A stretch of 64,000 nucleotides of DNA from an endosymbiont of unidentified scaly snail isolate Monju (lineage in GTDB: Bacteria > Pseudomonadota > Gammaproteobacteria > Chromatiales > Chromatiaceae). This document shows, in pieces, positions 26,521-38,601 of this stretch. The stretch lies in NCBI RefSeq assembly GCF_000801295.1, contig NZ_AP012978.1, positions 744,001 to 808,000 on the forward strand, read 5' to 3'. The notes beneath the pieces are model-generated. The model had not been told where the DNA came from, ran no database searches, and saw only the letters and a list, made by a program, of their open reading frames with translations. The stretch's first letter is position 1; each line of letters starts with the position of its first letter. Both the position numbers and the translations under genes were made by a program.

Positions 26521-28719
26521 ATGTCCGAGTCCGTCGTCCCCCGAAACGAACAGTCTGCCCTGCAGGTGGATGCCGAGAGTCCGGCCTGTGTGCACGATCT
26601 GTCCGACCCCTCGCTGTATCTCAACCGCGAGCTGACCTGGCTGGCGTTCAACCGCCGCGTGCTGCACGAGGCCGAGGACGAGCGCAATCCGCTGCTCGAG
26701 CGGCTCAAGTTTCTGGCCATCGTCAGCTCCAATCTCGATGAGTTCTTCATGAAGCGTATCGGCGGGCTCAAGCAGCAGATCGGTGCCGGCGTGACCACGC
26801 GCACCGTCGATGGGCGTACCCCGCGCGAGCAGATCGCCGAGTGCTATGCCGTGGTGCGCGAGCAAGAGGCGGTGCAGCGCGAGGTACTGCACCAGTTGCT
26901 CGAGGCGCTGCGCGAGCATGATATCGCCATCCTTGGGTACGACGAGCTCAGGCCGGAGCAGGTGAGCTGGCTGCGCAGCTATTTCCACGACAACATCTTT
27001 CCGTTGATCACGCCCCAGGCCATCGACCCGGCACACCCGTTTCCCTTCATCTCCAACCTGTCGCTCAACCTGGTGGTACTGGTGCGCTTCCCGGGCGAGG
27101 AAGGCAAGACCTCGCTGGCGCGCATCAAGATCCCCATCGGCGAGGATGTGCCGCGTTTCATCCGCTTGCCGGATTCCACGCACTTCGTCGCCATCGAAGA
27201 CATCGTGCAGCACAACCTGAGCATGCTGCTGCCGGAGATGGAGATCGTGCATTGCAACCAGTTCCGGGTGACGCGAAACGCCAACACCGAGCGCAACGAG
27301 GAACACGCTGACGATCTGCTGTCACTGATCGAGTCGGAACTGCGCGAGCGCCGCTTCGCGCCTATCGTGCGCCTGCAGATCCAGGACGACATGGATGACA
27401 CCACGCGTGGCATGCTCGCTGCCGAACTCGGCCTGGACGAGAATGCAGACGTGTTCAGTGCCGGTGGCGACATGCTGGCGATGCGGCACCTGCTGCAGAT
27501 CGCCGAGCTGGACGTGCCCGATCTGCACTATCCGCCCTTCCAGGGCGTGGACCATCCCGAGATCCGGGTGGCGAGCAACATCTTCCATGCCATTCGCAAG
27601 CGTGGCCCCTTCCTGTTGCACCATCCCTACGAGAACTTCCGCAGTTCGGTCGAGCGCTTCCTGAAGGAGGCGGCGTACGACCCCAAGGTGCGCGCCATCA
27701 AGATGACGCTGTATCGGACCTCCAGCGACACCAAGGTGGTGGACTACCTGATCCAGGCCGCGCGCAACGGCAAGCAGGTGGCGGTGGTGGTGGAACTCAA
27801 GGCGAGTTTCGACGAGGCGGCCAACATCCGCTGGGCGACGCGCATGGAAGAGGCCGGTATCCATGTCACCTACGGCGTGGTCGGTCTCAAGACCCACTCC
27901 AAGATCGTGCTGGTGGTGCGCAAGGACTACAACGGCCTGCGCCGCTACCTGCACATGGGCACCGGCAACTATCATGCGGGCACCGCGCGGGTGTATTCCG
28001 ATCTCGGCCTGCTGACCAACGATCACGACATGGGTGTGGACGCCACCGAGCTGTTCAACTACCTGACCACCGGCTATACGCCCGAACGCTACTACCGGAA
28101 GCTGCTGCCGGCACCCAAGATGCTCAAGGCCGGTCTGCTCGAGCGTATCGCCCGCGAACGTGAGTTGCACAAGTCGGGTACCCCGGGCCTTATCCAGTTC
28201 AAGATGAATGCCTTGGAAGATGCCGACATCACGCGCGCCCTGTACGAGGCGGCGCGCGAGGGCGTGCACGTGGACCTGATCGTGCGCGATACCTGCCGTC
28301 TGCGACCCGGCGTGCCGGGACTGTCCGAGAACGTGCGGGTGATCTCGGTCGTCGGGCGTTTTCTCGAACACGCCCGCATCTACTACTTCCGCAACGGTGG
28401 CAAGGAAGAGTACTTCACCGGCTCGGCCGACTGCATGAAGCGTAATCTCGAGTCACGCGTCGAGGTGGTTGCTCCGGTCGAGGCGGAGAATCTGCGCCGC
28501 GAACTGCGCGAGATCCTCGATGTGCAGCTCAGCGATTACCGCAATGCCTGGGAGATGCAGCCCGACGGCAGCTATGTGCAACGCCAGCCGCGTACGCCCG
28601 AAGAGGAAAAGGGCTGTCAGGAGCGCCTGATCGAAATGGCCCAGGAGCGGGTGCGCCAGGCCAAGCGTTACCAGATGGGGCGGGCGCGGCGGCGCGTCAT
28701 GGGACGAAATCTGCGTTAG
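26521..28719 (+). CDS. ppk: Polyphosphate kinase 1
   Basis: Polymerises the gamma phosphate of ATP into polyphosphate; 732 residues from the ATG at 26521 (AGGAG 6 bp upstream). The N-terminal domain begins YLNRELTWLAFNRRVLHEAE. The catalytic phospholipase-D-like halves contain KMTLYRTSSDTKVVDYL, GLKTHSKIVLVVRKD (His459, the likely phospho-histidine), MGTGNYHAGTARVYSDLGL and FLEHARIYYFRNGG (His617). Polyphosphate stores are common in chemolithotrophs. The stop codon is at the edge of a fold-back repeat. Confidence 0.96.
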   Translation: MSESVVPRNEQSALQVDAESPACVHDLSDPSLYLNRELTWLAFNRRVLHEAEDERNPLLERLKFLAIVSSNLDEFFMKRIGGLKQQIGAGVTTRTVDGRTPREQIAECYAVVREQEAVQREVLHQLLEALREHDIAILGYDELRPEQVSWLRSYFHDNIFPLITPQAIDPAHPFPFISNLSLNLVVLVRFPGEEGKTSLARIKIPIGEDVPRFIRLPDSTHFVAIEDIVQHNLSMLLPEMEIVHCNQFRVTRNANTERNEEHADDLLSLIESELRERRFAPIVRLQIQDDMDDTTRGMLAAELGLDENADVFSAGGDMLAMRHLLQIAELDVPDLHYPPFQGVDHPEIRVASNIFHAIRKRGPFLLHHPYENFRSSVERFLKEAAYDPKVRAIKMTLYRTSSDTKVVDYLIQAARNGKQVAVVVELKASFDEAANIRWATRMEEAGIHVTYGVVGLKTHSKIVLVVRKDYNGLRRYLHMGTGNYHAGTARVYSDLGLLTNDHDMGVDATELFNYLTTGYTPERYYRKLLPAPKMLKAGLLERIARERELHKSGTPGLIQFKMNALEDADITRALYEAAREGVHVDLIVRDTCRLRPGVPGLSENVRVISVVGRFLEHARIYYFRNGGKEEYFTGSADCMKRNLESRVEVVAPVEAENLRRELREILDVQLSDYRNAWEMQPDGSYVQRQPRTPEEEKGCQERLIEMAQERVRQAKRYQMGRARRRVMGRNLR

Positions 28720-28920
28720 CCCGGATGTTTCACCGGCATCCCGAGAGCCGGCGGAATTCGCAGCCGCTGTGGCGCCGGTTTGGAACGAAAGCGATAGCCT
28801 GCGCTATCGCTTGAGTGAAAACCAAGCCGCAGCGAGCGAGAAACCGCCGGAATCGGGATAGAACAACGCGGGAGAAAAAGTCTTAGCTTAGAGCGTTGTT
28901 CGGCCGGTGAAATATCCGGG

Positions 28921-28922
<2 letters not shown>
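28719..28922. repeat. 204-bp nested fold-back element (MITE-like)
   Basis: The ends TAGCCCGGATGTTTCACCGG and CCGGTGAAATATCCGGGCTA are near-perfect inverted repeats. Inside, ATCCCGA..CCGGCGG pairs with CCGCCGG..TCGGGAT; AAGCGATAGC-CTGC-GCTATCGCTT is a perfect 10-bp hairpin; GAACAACGC pairs with GCGTTGTTC. The whole element is one nested palindrome with no coding capacity. It supplies the stop of ppk and of dapE at its two edges. Confidence 0.85.
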
Positions 28923-30180
<1,258 letters not shown>

Positions 30181-30528
30181 TCAGCCGAACAGGGCCTGGT
30201 ACTGCTCGGGCTTGAAGCCGACGTGCACCCGGCCCTTGTCGTCGATGAGGACCGGTCGCTTGATGATGCTCGGGGTCTCGAGCATGAGGCGGATGGCGCT
30301 GGCCTGGTCGATGTGCTCGCGCACCTCCGGCGGGACCTTGCGCCACATCATGCCGCGGCGGTTGAGCAGGGTCTCCCAGCCGACCTGCTCGATCCAGCCT
30401 CGCAGCGTCGTCTCGTCGATGCCTTCCTTCTTGTAGTCGTGGAAGCGATAGTCGATGCCGTGCTCGGCCAGCCAGGCACGGGCCTTCTTCATGGTGTCGC
30501 AGTTGGGGATGCCGTAGAGCTCGATCAT
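30181..30528 (-). CDS. ArsC/Spx-family protein (YffB type)
   Basis: Thioredoxin-fold protein of 115 residues. N-terminal MIELYGIPNCDTMKKARAWL contains a single Cys motif (PNCDT); KRPVLIDDKGRVHVGF is the conserved cis-Pro region. This is the YffB group, routinely found beside dapE, not a proven arsenate reductase. Start at the ATG at 30528. Confidence 0.85.
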   Translation of the reverse strand: MIELYGIPNCDTMKKARAWLAEHGIDYRFHDYKKEGIDETTLRGWIEQVGWETLLNRRGMMWRKVPPEVREHIDQASAIRLMLETPSIIKRPVLIDDKGRVHVGFKPEQYQALFG

Positions 30529-30534
30529 GAATGC

Positions 30535-30678
30535 CTGCCACAAAGAGCACAAAGAACACGAAGGAACAAGGCGACAGACGGCTGTGATGACCTGCATTTC
30601 CGCAGTAATCCGGGGTCGAGAAGGTCGCTCACAGTAAAATCCTTGTGTTCTTCGTGTCCCTTGTGGTTCTTCTTTGTC
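30535..30678. repeat. Fold-back repeat (CACGAAGG family) upstream of the ArsC-like gene
   Basis: The left arm CACAAAGAGCACAAAGAACA continues CGAAGGA (30539-30565). The right arm TCCTTGTGTTCTTCGTGTCC continues CTTGTGG (30640-30666). They face each other across about 75 bp, the same architecture as the copies in the two cbb modules. Confidence 0.75.
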
Positions 30679-30681
30679 GAA

Positions 30682-31503
<822 letters not shown>

Positions 31504-31527
31504 GAGAGGGCTCCTGTGTGGGGTTCT

Positions 31528-32724
31528 CTATAGGGATTCGATGTGGGCGCGGATGCGTTCCGCCGCCTCGATGCATTCTTCGGGGGTGGCCACCAGTGCC
31601 ATGCGCACATGGCCGGCACCTGGGTTCTCGCCGTCCACCGCGCGCGACAGATAGCTGCCTGGCAGCACGGTGACGTGCTGGTGCTCGAACAACCCACGCG
31701 CGAAGGCCTCGTCGTCACCGCCAGGTACCCGCGCCCACAGGTAGAAGCCGGCCTCGGGGCGCTGCACGTCCAGCACAGGTTGCAGGATGGCGAGCACGGC
31801 GTCGAACTTTTCGCGGTACAGGGCCCGATTCTCGCGCACATGGGCCTCGTCACGCCAGGCGGCGATGCTGGCCTGCTGATGCTGCACCGGCATGGCGCAG
31901 CCGTGGTAGGTGCGATAACGCAGGAAGTGCTTCAGGATCTGCGCATCCCCGGCCACGAAGCCCGAGCGCAGTCCCGGCGCATTCGAACGTTTCGACAGGC
32001 TGTGGAACACCACGCAGCGACGGTAATCGTCGCGCCCCAGCGCAGCGGCGGCCTGCAACAGGCCGACCGGGGGGGCATCCTCGTCGAAGTAGAGTTCCGA
32101 ATAGCACTCGTCGGCGGCGATCACGAAGTCGTGTGCGTCGGCCAGGGCCAGCAGTTCGGCCCAGTCGTCCTGGCGCATCACCGCGCCAGTGGGATTGCCC
32201 GGCGAGCAGACATAGACCAGTTGCACGCGCGCCCATTGTTCGGCACGCACCTGCGAGAAGTCCGGCAGGTAGCCGGTATCGGCAGTGCAGGGCAGAAACA
32301 GCGGTTCCGCCCCGGCGAGCAGGGCCGCGCCCTCGTAGATCTGGTAAAAGGGATTGGGTGAGACCACCAGGGGGGCGTGGCGGCGGTCGATCACCGCCTG
32401 GGCGAAGGCGAACAGGGCCTCACGGGTGCCGTTCACCGGCAGTACCTGGGTCTCGGGGTCGATGCCGCCCGCGGGCAGGGCGAAACGGGCAACCAGCCAG
32501 TCGGCGATGGCCTGGCGCAACGCCGGCAGGCCGCGGGTCAACGGGTAATTGCCCAGGGCGTCGAGGTGCGCGCGCAGGCTATCTACGACGAAGCCCGGTG
32601 TGGCATGCTTGGGCTCGCCGATCGAGAGCGCGATGTGCGGCTTGTCTGCCGGGGTCACGCCGGCGAACAGGGCGCGCAGCTTCTCGAAAGGGTAGGGTTG
32701 GAGTCGGTCGAGATCCGGGTTCAT
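31528..32724 (-). CDS. dapC: Succinyldiaminopimelate transaminase
   Basis: PLP-dependent class I/II aminotransferase, 398 residues, catalysing the step between DapD and DapE. The PLP-lysine region is VVFHSLSKRSNAPGLRSGF; YVCSPGNPTGAVM and AADECYSELYF are cofactor-binding. The neighbourhood (25 bp upstream of dapD) makes the specificity convincing. Confidence 0.93.
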   Translation of the reverse strand: MNPDLDRLQPYPFEKLRALFAGVTPADKPHIALSIGEPKHATPGFVVDSLRAHLDALGNYPLTRGLPALRQAIADWLVARFALPAGGIDPETQVLPVNGTREALFAFAQAVIDRRHAPLVVSPNPFYQIYEGAALLAGAEPLFLPCTADTGYLPDFSQVRAEQWARVQLVYVCSPGNPTGAVMRQDDWAELLALADAHDFVIAADECYSELYFDEDAPPVGLLQAAAALGRDDYRRCVVFHSLSKRSNAPGLRSGFVAGDAQILKHFLRYRTYHGCAMPVQHQQASIAAWRDEAHVRENRALYREKFDAVLAILQPVLDVQRPEAGFYLWARVPGGDDEAFARGLFEHQHVTVLPGSYLSRAVDGENPGAGHVRMALVATPEECIEAAERIRAHIESL

Positions 32725-32760
32725 GGTCTGGGGCGAGGGATACAGAGGCGGCGATTATAT

Positions 32761-33648
32761 ATGAATGTCCATCTCTTCGGCCTGCTGCCGTTGCTGGCGC
32801 TGCTGTATGCGGCGACCTTCTGGGGGCTGATCTGGTACCCGGTGCGCTGGCTGGCCGAGGCCGGGGTAGCCGGTCTGTGGCAAACGCTCATCAGCTATGC
32901 CTGCGCCCTGCTGGTGATGACCCTGGCGCGTGGCTTTGCCTCGCGGGACGTGCCCTCCGGTGGCTGGTCCGTGGTCTGGCTGGTGTTCGCTGCCGGCTGG
33001 ACCAATGTTGCCTTCCTGCTGGCGGTGATCGATGACCAGGTGGTGCGGGTGCTGATTCTGTTCTACCTGTCGCCACTATGGGCCGTGCTGCTCGCCCGTT
33101 GGCTGCTGGGCGAGCGTATCCGGACAGTGACCTGGTTCATGTTGCTGCTGGGGCTGGCGGGCGCCGTGGTCATGCTCTACCGGCCCGACATCTTCAGTGA
33201 CCCGACCACTCGCGGTGACTGGCTGGCACTGAGCGCGGGCCTGGCGTTTGCGCTCACCAATGTCATGATCCGTCGTCTCGGGATGTTGTCCGACACCCTC
33301 AAGACCCAGTTGTCCTGGATTGGTGTGGTGCTGGTCTCACTGGTCTTGCTGGCGCTCACCGGCGAGCCACTGCCCGAGGCCGGCTGGCGTGGATGGGTTG
33401 GCGCGATGGCCCTGGGTGTGCCGGGATTCCTGCTCTCCACCTTCGCGGTGGTGTATGCAGTCAGCCGCATGCCAGTGCAGCGATCCTCGGTGATCATGCT
33501 GTTCGAGATCGTGGTTGGCGCGCTCAGCGCCTGGTGGCTGGCCGGCGAGACGCTGGGCTGGCAGGAGGGACTGGGCGGCCTCATGATCATCGGCGCCGGT
33601 CTGGTGGCCATTTCCCTGGACGAGAAGAAGGTGGTGGAACATGAGTGA
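32761..33648 (+). CDS. EamA/DMT-family transporter
   Basis: Inner-membrane protein of 295 residues with about 10 helices arranged as two EamA repeats (FWGLIWYPVRWLAEAG; later ALSAGLAFALTNVMIRRLG). Substrate unknown; family members export metabolites or amino acids. The ATG at 32761 lies 36 bp from the divergent dapC start, so both promoters must overlap or lie in coding sequence. Overlaps the next gene by 8 bp. Confidence 0.88.
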   Translation: MNVHLFGLLPLLALLYAATFWGLIWYPVRWLAEAGVAGLWQTLISYACALLVMTLARGFASRDVPSGGWSVVWLVFAAGWTNVAFLLAVIDDQVVRVLILFYLSPLWAVLLARWLLGERIRTVTWFMLLLGLAGAVVMLYRPDIFSDPTTRGDWLALSAGLAFALTNVMIRRLGMLSDTLKTQLSWIGVVLVSLVLLALTGEPLPEAGWRGWVGAMALGVPGFLLSTFAVVYAVSRMPVQRSSVIMLFEIVVGALSAWWLAGETLGWQEGLGGLMIIGAGLVAISLDEKKVVEHE

Positions 33649-34012
33649 GATCCGTCTGCATCATGTCAGCCTGCTGGTGCGTGACACCGATCGCGCGCTG
33701 GCGTTCTATCGCGACGTACTGGGGCTGGCAGTGGACCCGGCGCGCCCCGACCTGGGCTACCCTGGTGCCTGGCTGAGCGCGGGCCCCGGCCTGCAGGTGC
33801 ATCTGCTGGAGTTGCCCAGCCCCGACCCGCTCGAGGGGCGTCCGCTGCACGGCGGGCGCGACCGCCATGTCGCCTTCTCGGTGACCGACCTCGAGGCGCT
33901 ACGTGCACGGCTCGATGCGCGGGGCGTTCCCTATACCCGCAGCCGCAGCGGACGTGCGGCCCTGTTCTGCCGTGATCCCGATGGCAATGCCTGCGAGCTG
34001 GTCCAGGCCTGA
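33641..34012 (+). CDS. VOC-family (glyoxalase/bleomycin-resistance fold) protein
   Basis: 123-residue vicinal-oxygen-chelate fold protein with two beta-alpha-beta modules: LHHVSLLVRDTDRALAFYRD near the N-terminus and a second half with HVAFSVTDLEALRARLDARG and LFCRDPDGNACELVQ. The metal ligands His, His and Glu are in place. Substrate cannot be assigned. Coupled to the transporter gene upstream by an 8-bp overlap. Confidence 0.88.
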   Translation: MSEIRLHHVSLLVRDTDRALAFYRDVLGLAVDPARPDLGYPGAWLSAGPGLQVHLLELPSPDPLEGRPLHGGRDRHVAFSVTDLEALRARLDARGVPYTRSRSGRAALFCRDPDGNACELVQA

Positions 34013-34017
34013 TGGCT

Positions 34018-34100
34018 TGAGGGAGCAGTATTCTCGCCGCGAACATTCGGCCTGGGGGGAGCTCCTGTCAAGCAGGAGCGGCGTCCCCGTCGCGAATCGG
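34018..34100. repeat. Solitary REP-like element
   Basis: CTCGCCGCGAACATTCGG and GCAGGAGCGGCGTCCCCGTC match, in opposite orientation, the palindromes of the 56-bp array at 8.9 kb. This shows that the REP family is dispersed in the genome. It sits between convergent gene ends, the typical REP position. Confidence 0.65.
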
Positions 34101-34107
34101 CGCCCCG

Positions 34108-36735
34108 TCAGCCCAGTGCCTCCAGCAGGGCCTGTTGCAGCCGGGCCTGTTGTTGTTCGTCGGTGATGGGGCGGTTTTTACGGTCGGTGAGGGTGAACCA
34201 GTCGAGCGCCCGGGCGCCCTCGGTGAGCACCCGGGCGCTGTGCAGGCGCAGGCCTTCCCCGGCGAGTACCGAGCCGATCAGCGAGAGCAGGCCGGGACGG
34301 TCCTGTGTGCGCAGGTGCAGGCGGGTGACGCCCCGGTCGGCATCCTGTTCGAAGCGGATCTCGGTGGGGTAGTCGAAGGCGCGCAGGCGGCGCGAGGGGG
34401 GGCGTAACGGCGGCGGGGGGACGGGCTCGCCCGCATTCAGTTGTGCCCGCAGTGCCTCGGCCACCTCGTTGCGGCGAGCAGGTTTCAGCGGCTGGCCGTC
34501 GATCTCCAGCACGAAGTAGCTGTTGACCGAGATGCCGTCGTCGGTGGTGTCGATGCGTGCGCCGAAGATATCCAGCCCCAGGCGGTCGAGCAGGGCGGCG
34601 GTGTCGGCAAACAGGCCGTCGCGGTCGGGGCCGAAGGTGAAGATCTCGGTACAGCCGCGCTCGGGGTCGTCGCGCACCGCGGCCTGGATGCCGTTCGGGT
34701 CGTGGTCGAGCAGCAGTCGGGTGTGCCAGGCGACGTTCTCCGGCGGGGTCTGCAGGAAATATTCGGTGCTCAGGCGCATCCAGCACAGGCGGATCGCCTC
34801 CTCGTCCAGCCCGCCGTCGAGCAATTGCTGGCGCGCCAGTGACTGTACGGCCTGGATGCGCGCGTTCTCGTCCTCGGCGTTGTCGAGCCCGGCGGCCAGT
34901 ACCTCGCGGGTGCGCCGGTACAGGCGATCGAGCAGGGCGCCCTTCCAGCTGTTCCAGATCTGCGGGTTGGTGCCGCGCATGTCGGCCACGGTCAGCAGGT
35001 AGAGATAGGTGAGGCGCTCGATGCTGCCGACCTTGCCGGCGAAGCTGTGGATGACTGCCGGGTCGTCGATGTCCTGGCGCTGCGCGGTCCACGACATCAG
35101 CAGGTGCTGGCGCACCAGCCAGGCCACCAGTTCTGTGTCGTAGTGCGACAAACCGTGGTCACGGCAGAAGGCGCGGGCGTCGGCCACGCCCAGTTCGGAG
35201 TGATCGCCGTCACGGCCTTTGGCGATGTCGTGAAACAGGCCGGCCAGATACAGCAATTCCTGCTTGGGGACCTGCTGTACCAGCTCGTGGCACAGCGGGC
35301 ATTCCTCGGCGTGCTCGGGCAGCGTGAAGCGGCGCAGGTTGCGCACCACCATCAGGATGTGCTCGTCCACGGTATAGACATGGAACAGGTCGAACTGCAT
35401 CAGGCCGGTGATCTGTCGAAATGCCGGCAGGTAGCGGGCGAGGATGCCGTAGCGGTGCATGCGCCGCAGTTCGTGAGTGATGCCGCGCGGCTGGCGCAGG
35501 ATCTCCATGAACAGGCTGCGCGCGCGGATGTCGGCGCGCAGGCGCTCGTCGATCAGGTGGCGATGGGCCCGGATGGCGCGGATGGTACTGGCACGCACGC
35601 CGTCGAGTTCGGGGTGCTGCTGGAGGATGAGGAACAGTTCCAGCATCGCCAGCGGGTTGCGCGCGAAGATCGCCGGGTTGCGCACCTCGAGCACGTTGCC
35701 ACGTGCCTGAAAGCGGCGGTTGATGGGGACGGGTTCTCCCGGGTCGTCGTGCTGGAGAATGGCCTCCTGGAAGTGCTGCAGCAGCATTTCGTTGAGGCGT
35801 TGCAGTTCGATGGCGGTGCGGTAGTAGCGCTGCATGAAGCGCTCGATGGCCGGGTTGTCCTCGCCATAGCCGAACTGTCGGGCCAACGCACGCTGGTGCT
35901 CGAACAGCAGACGGTCCTCGCGCCGCCCGGTGAGGCGGTGCAGGGCGAAGCGGATCTCCCAGAGCAGCTTCTCGCCGGCCTTCAGCGCCTGGTACTCTTC
36001 CTCGGTGAGGAAACCGTGGTCCTTGAGTTGCGACAGCCGGGTGGCGCCGAAATGGCGCTTGGCCACCCAACCGATCATCTGGATGTCGCGCAACCCGCCC
36101 GGGTTGTTCTTGATGTTGGGCTCGAGGTCCTGGGTGGAATCGTTGGCCTGCGCATGCCGTGCCTGCTGCTCGGCCAGCTTGGCGCTGAAATAGGCCTCGC
36201 TGGGCCAGATGTGCGCGGGGCCGGTGAGCGCCTGCATCTCGCGGGTCAGACGTTCCTGCCCCGCGAGATGGCGCGATTCCATCAGGTTGGTGGCGATGGT
36301 GACATCCCCGCGCGCCTCGTCCACGCACTGCGCCAGGCTGCGTACACTGTGGCCGATCTCCAGGCCGATGTCCCAGAGGAACATCACCAGCGGCTCGATG
36401 TGCGCGGCCAGCGCCTCGGGTTCGCCGGCGGTCAGGATCAGCACGTCCACGTCGGAGGTCGGGTGCAGCTCGCCCCGCCCGTAGCCGCCGACTGCCACCA
36501 GCGCGGCCTCGGCATCGGGGGGCAGGTGGGCAGCCCAGGCGCGCGCCAGTACGGCGTCGGTGAACCCGGCGCGAGCATGCACCAGTTCGACCACGTTGCG
36601 GCCCTGTTCGAACAGGGTGCCCAGATGCTCTCCGGCGGCGCGGATGGCCGATTTCCAGGCCGCCACCGGGGCTGGCCGGTCGGCGGCGTGGCGGTCAAGT
36701 TCCTGGAGGATAGCGTCGAGTTCGGGGGAGATCAC
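34108..36735 (-). CDS. glnD: PII uridylyltransferase / uridylyl-removing enzyme
   Basis: Bifunctional nitrogen sensor (875 residues). In order: nucleotidyltransferase GGYGRGELHPTSDVDVLIL at about residues 83-101, the GlnD linker with NIKNNPGGLRDIQMIGW, an HD domain (GLFHDIAKGRDGDHSELG), and two C-terminal ACT domains (EIFTFGPDRDGLFADTAALL; RLHLRTQDRPGLLSLIGSVL). The GTG at 36735 overlaps the map stop (GTGA); longer starts lie inside map. Confidence 0.95.
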   Translation of the reverse strand: MISPELDAILQELDRHAADRPAPVAAWKSAIRAAGEHLGTLFEQGRNVVELVHARAGFTDAVLARAWAAHLPPDAEAALVAVGGYGRGELHPTSDVDVLILTAGEPEALAAHIEPLVMFLWDIGLEIGHSVRSLAQCVDEARGDVTIATNLMESRHLAGQERLTREMQALTGPAHIWPSEAYFSAKLAEQQARHAQANDSTQDLEPNIKNNPGGLRDIQMIGWVAKRHFGATRLSQLKDHGFLTEEEYQALKAGEKLLWEIRFALHRLTGRREDRLLFEHQRALARQFGYGEDNPAIERFMQRYYRTAIELQRLNEMLLQHFQEAILQHDDPGEPVPINRRFQARGNVLEVRNPAIFARNPLAMLELFLILQQHPELDGVRASTIRAIRAHRHLIDERLRADIRARSLFMEILRQPRGITHELRRMHRYGILARYLPAFRQITGLMQFDLFHVYTVDEHILMVVRNLRRFTLPEHAEECPLCHELVQQVPKQELLYLAGLFHDIAKGRDGDHSELGVADARAFCRDHGLSHYDTELVAWLVRQHLLMSWTAQRQDIDDPAVIHSFAGKVGSIERLTYLYLLTVADMRGTNPQIWNSWKGALLDRLYRRTREVLAAGLDNAEDENARIQAVQSLARQQLLDGGLDEEAIRLCWMRLSTEYFLQTPPENVAWHTRLLLDHDPNGIQAAVRDDPERGCTEIFTFGPDRDGLFADTAALLDRLGLDIFGARIDTTDDGISVNSYFVLEIDGQPLKPARRNEVAEALRAQLNAGEPVPPPPLRPPSRRLRAFDYPTEIRFEQDADRGVTRLHLRTQDRPGLLSLIGSVLAGEGLRLHSARVLTEGARALDWFTLTDRKNRPITDEQQQARLQQALLEALG

Positions 36736-37496
36736 CGCTCTTCGCTGCGTAACGTGAGGACTTCGTATCCGTCGGCGGTGCACAGCACGGTGTGTTCCCA
36801 CTGCGCCGAGAGCTTGCGGTCCTTGGTGACCACCGTCCAGCCGTCGGGCAGCACCTTCACGTGGCGCTTGCCGGCATTCACCATCGGTTCGATGGTGAAG
36901 GTCATGCCCTCGCGCAACGCCATGCCGGTGCCGGGCTTGCCGTAATGCAGCACCTGCGGGTCCTCGTGGAATTCGCGGCCGATGCCGTGGCCGCAGTATT
37001 CCTGCACCACGCTGAAGTGCTGGCCCTCGACGAAGGTCTGGATGGCGTGCCCGATGTCACCCAGGGTAGTGCCGGGACGTACCAGCTCGATGCCCTTCCA
37101 CATCGCCTGGTAGGTCACTTCCACCAGGCGGCGGGCGAAGGGGCTGGGTTCACCGACGTAGAACATCTTGCTGGTGTCGCCGTGGTAGCCGTCCTTGATG
37201 ACGGTGATGTCGATGTTGACGATGTCGCCCTTCTTCAGCTTCTTGTCGCCGGGAATACCATGACAGACCTGCTGGTTGACCGAGGTGCAGATGGACTTGG
37301 GAAAGCCCCGGTAGTTGAGCGGCGCGGGAATGGCGCCCTGCTCGTTGACGATGTAGTCGTGACAGATGCGGTCCAGCTCGCCGGTGGTAACCCCCGGGCG
37401 GACGTACTCGCCGATCATCTCCAGCACCTCGGCGGCCAGGCGACCGGCCACGCGCATCTTCGCGATTTCTTCGGGGGTCTTGATGGTGACGGGCAT
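36732..37496 (-). CDS. map: Methionine aminopeptidase, type I
   Basis: Removes N-terminal Met from nascent proteins; 254 residues. Metal ligands are in NIDITVIKDGYHGDTSKMF (two Asp), GHGIGREFHEDP (His), TFTIEPM (Glu) and WEHTVL (Glu). Start at the ATG at 37496 with GAGGA upstream. Divergent from rpsB, the classical map/rpsB arrangement, and co-transcribed with glnD. Confidence 0.97.
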   Translation of the reverse strand: MPVTIKTPEEIAKMRVAGRLAAEVLEMIGEYVRPGVTTGELDRICHDYIVNEQGAIPAPLNYRGFPKSICTSVNQQVCHGIPGDKKLKKGDIVNIDITVIKDGYHGDTSKMFYVGEPSPFARRLVEVTYQAMWKGIELVRPGTTLGDIGHAIQTFVEGQHFSVVQEYCGHGIGREFHEDPQVLHYGKPGTGMALREGMTFTIEPMVNAGKRHVKVLPDGWTVVTKDRKLSAQWEHTVLCTADGYEVLTLRSEER

Positions 37497-37551
37497 GGGG
37501 TCCTCGGGGAAGTCTGGGTCGGGAAGGCAGCAGTCGTGGGGTGCTTGCGAA

Positions 37552-37754
37552 TTGAGGCGAACAGGTGGTTCATGGTATAAAACGCGCCGCTCTGCGGCAA
37601 TGGGCCGCAGGGGGCAAAGACGGCAATGCCTGCGGGGTAATCCCGGGTGTCGCCGAAATACACACACGCACTGCAACCATCTCGGTCTGGGTGCCCGCAA
37701 GGGTGGGCCGGTGGGGTGCGTGGAGGCTCAACCCAATACAATCCGGAGATTTCC
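37552..37754 (+). promoter_or_regulatory. rpsB promoter and structured leader
   Basis: TTGAGG (37552-37557), an 18-bp spacer and TATAAA (37576-37581) form a good sigma-70 promoter. The leader of about 165 nt contains a GGGTGCCCGCAAGGGTGGGCC hairpin region and GCGTGGAGGCTCAACCC close to the start. This resembles the S2-binding autoregulatory leader of gammaproteobacterial rpsB-tsf operons. Confidence 0.55.
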
Positions 37755-38507
<753 letters not shown>

Positions 38508-38529
38508 TCCCCGCGGGATGACAAACCAT

Positions 38530-38558
38530 CGCCCCGGGGTGCCTGACGCTCCGGGGCG
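38530..38558 (+). terminator. Hairpin attenuator between rpsB and tsf
   Basis: CGCCCCGG / CCGGGGCG, an 8-bp stem around a 13-base loop, without a T-run. Probably modulates tsf relative to rpsB. Confidence 0.5.
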
Positions 38559-38601
38559 TCGTGCTCAAGCGAGCTGAACGTTTTATTTCGAGGTAGAGAC
38601 A

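Noticed and set aside
30181-30528. Arsenate reductase (ArsC)
   Set aside because: Matches the YffB branch next to dapE; no other arsenic genes are present.
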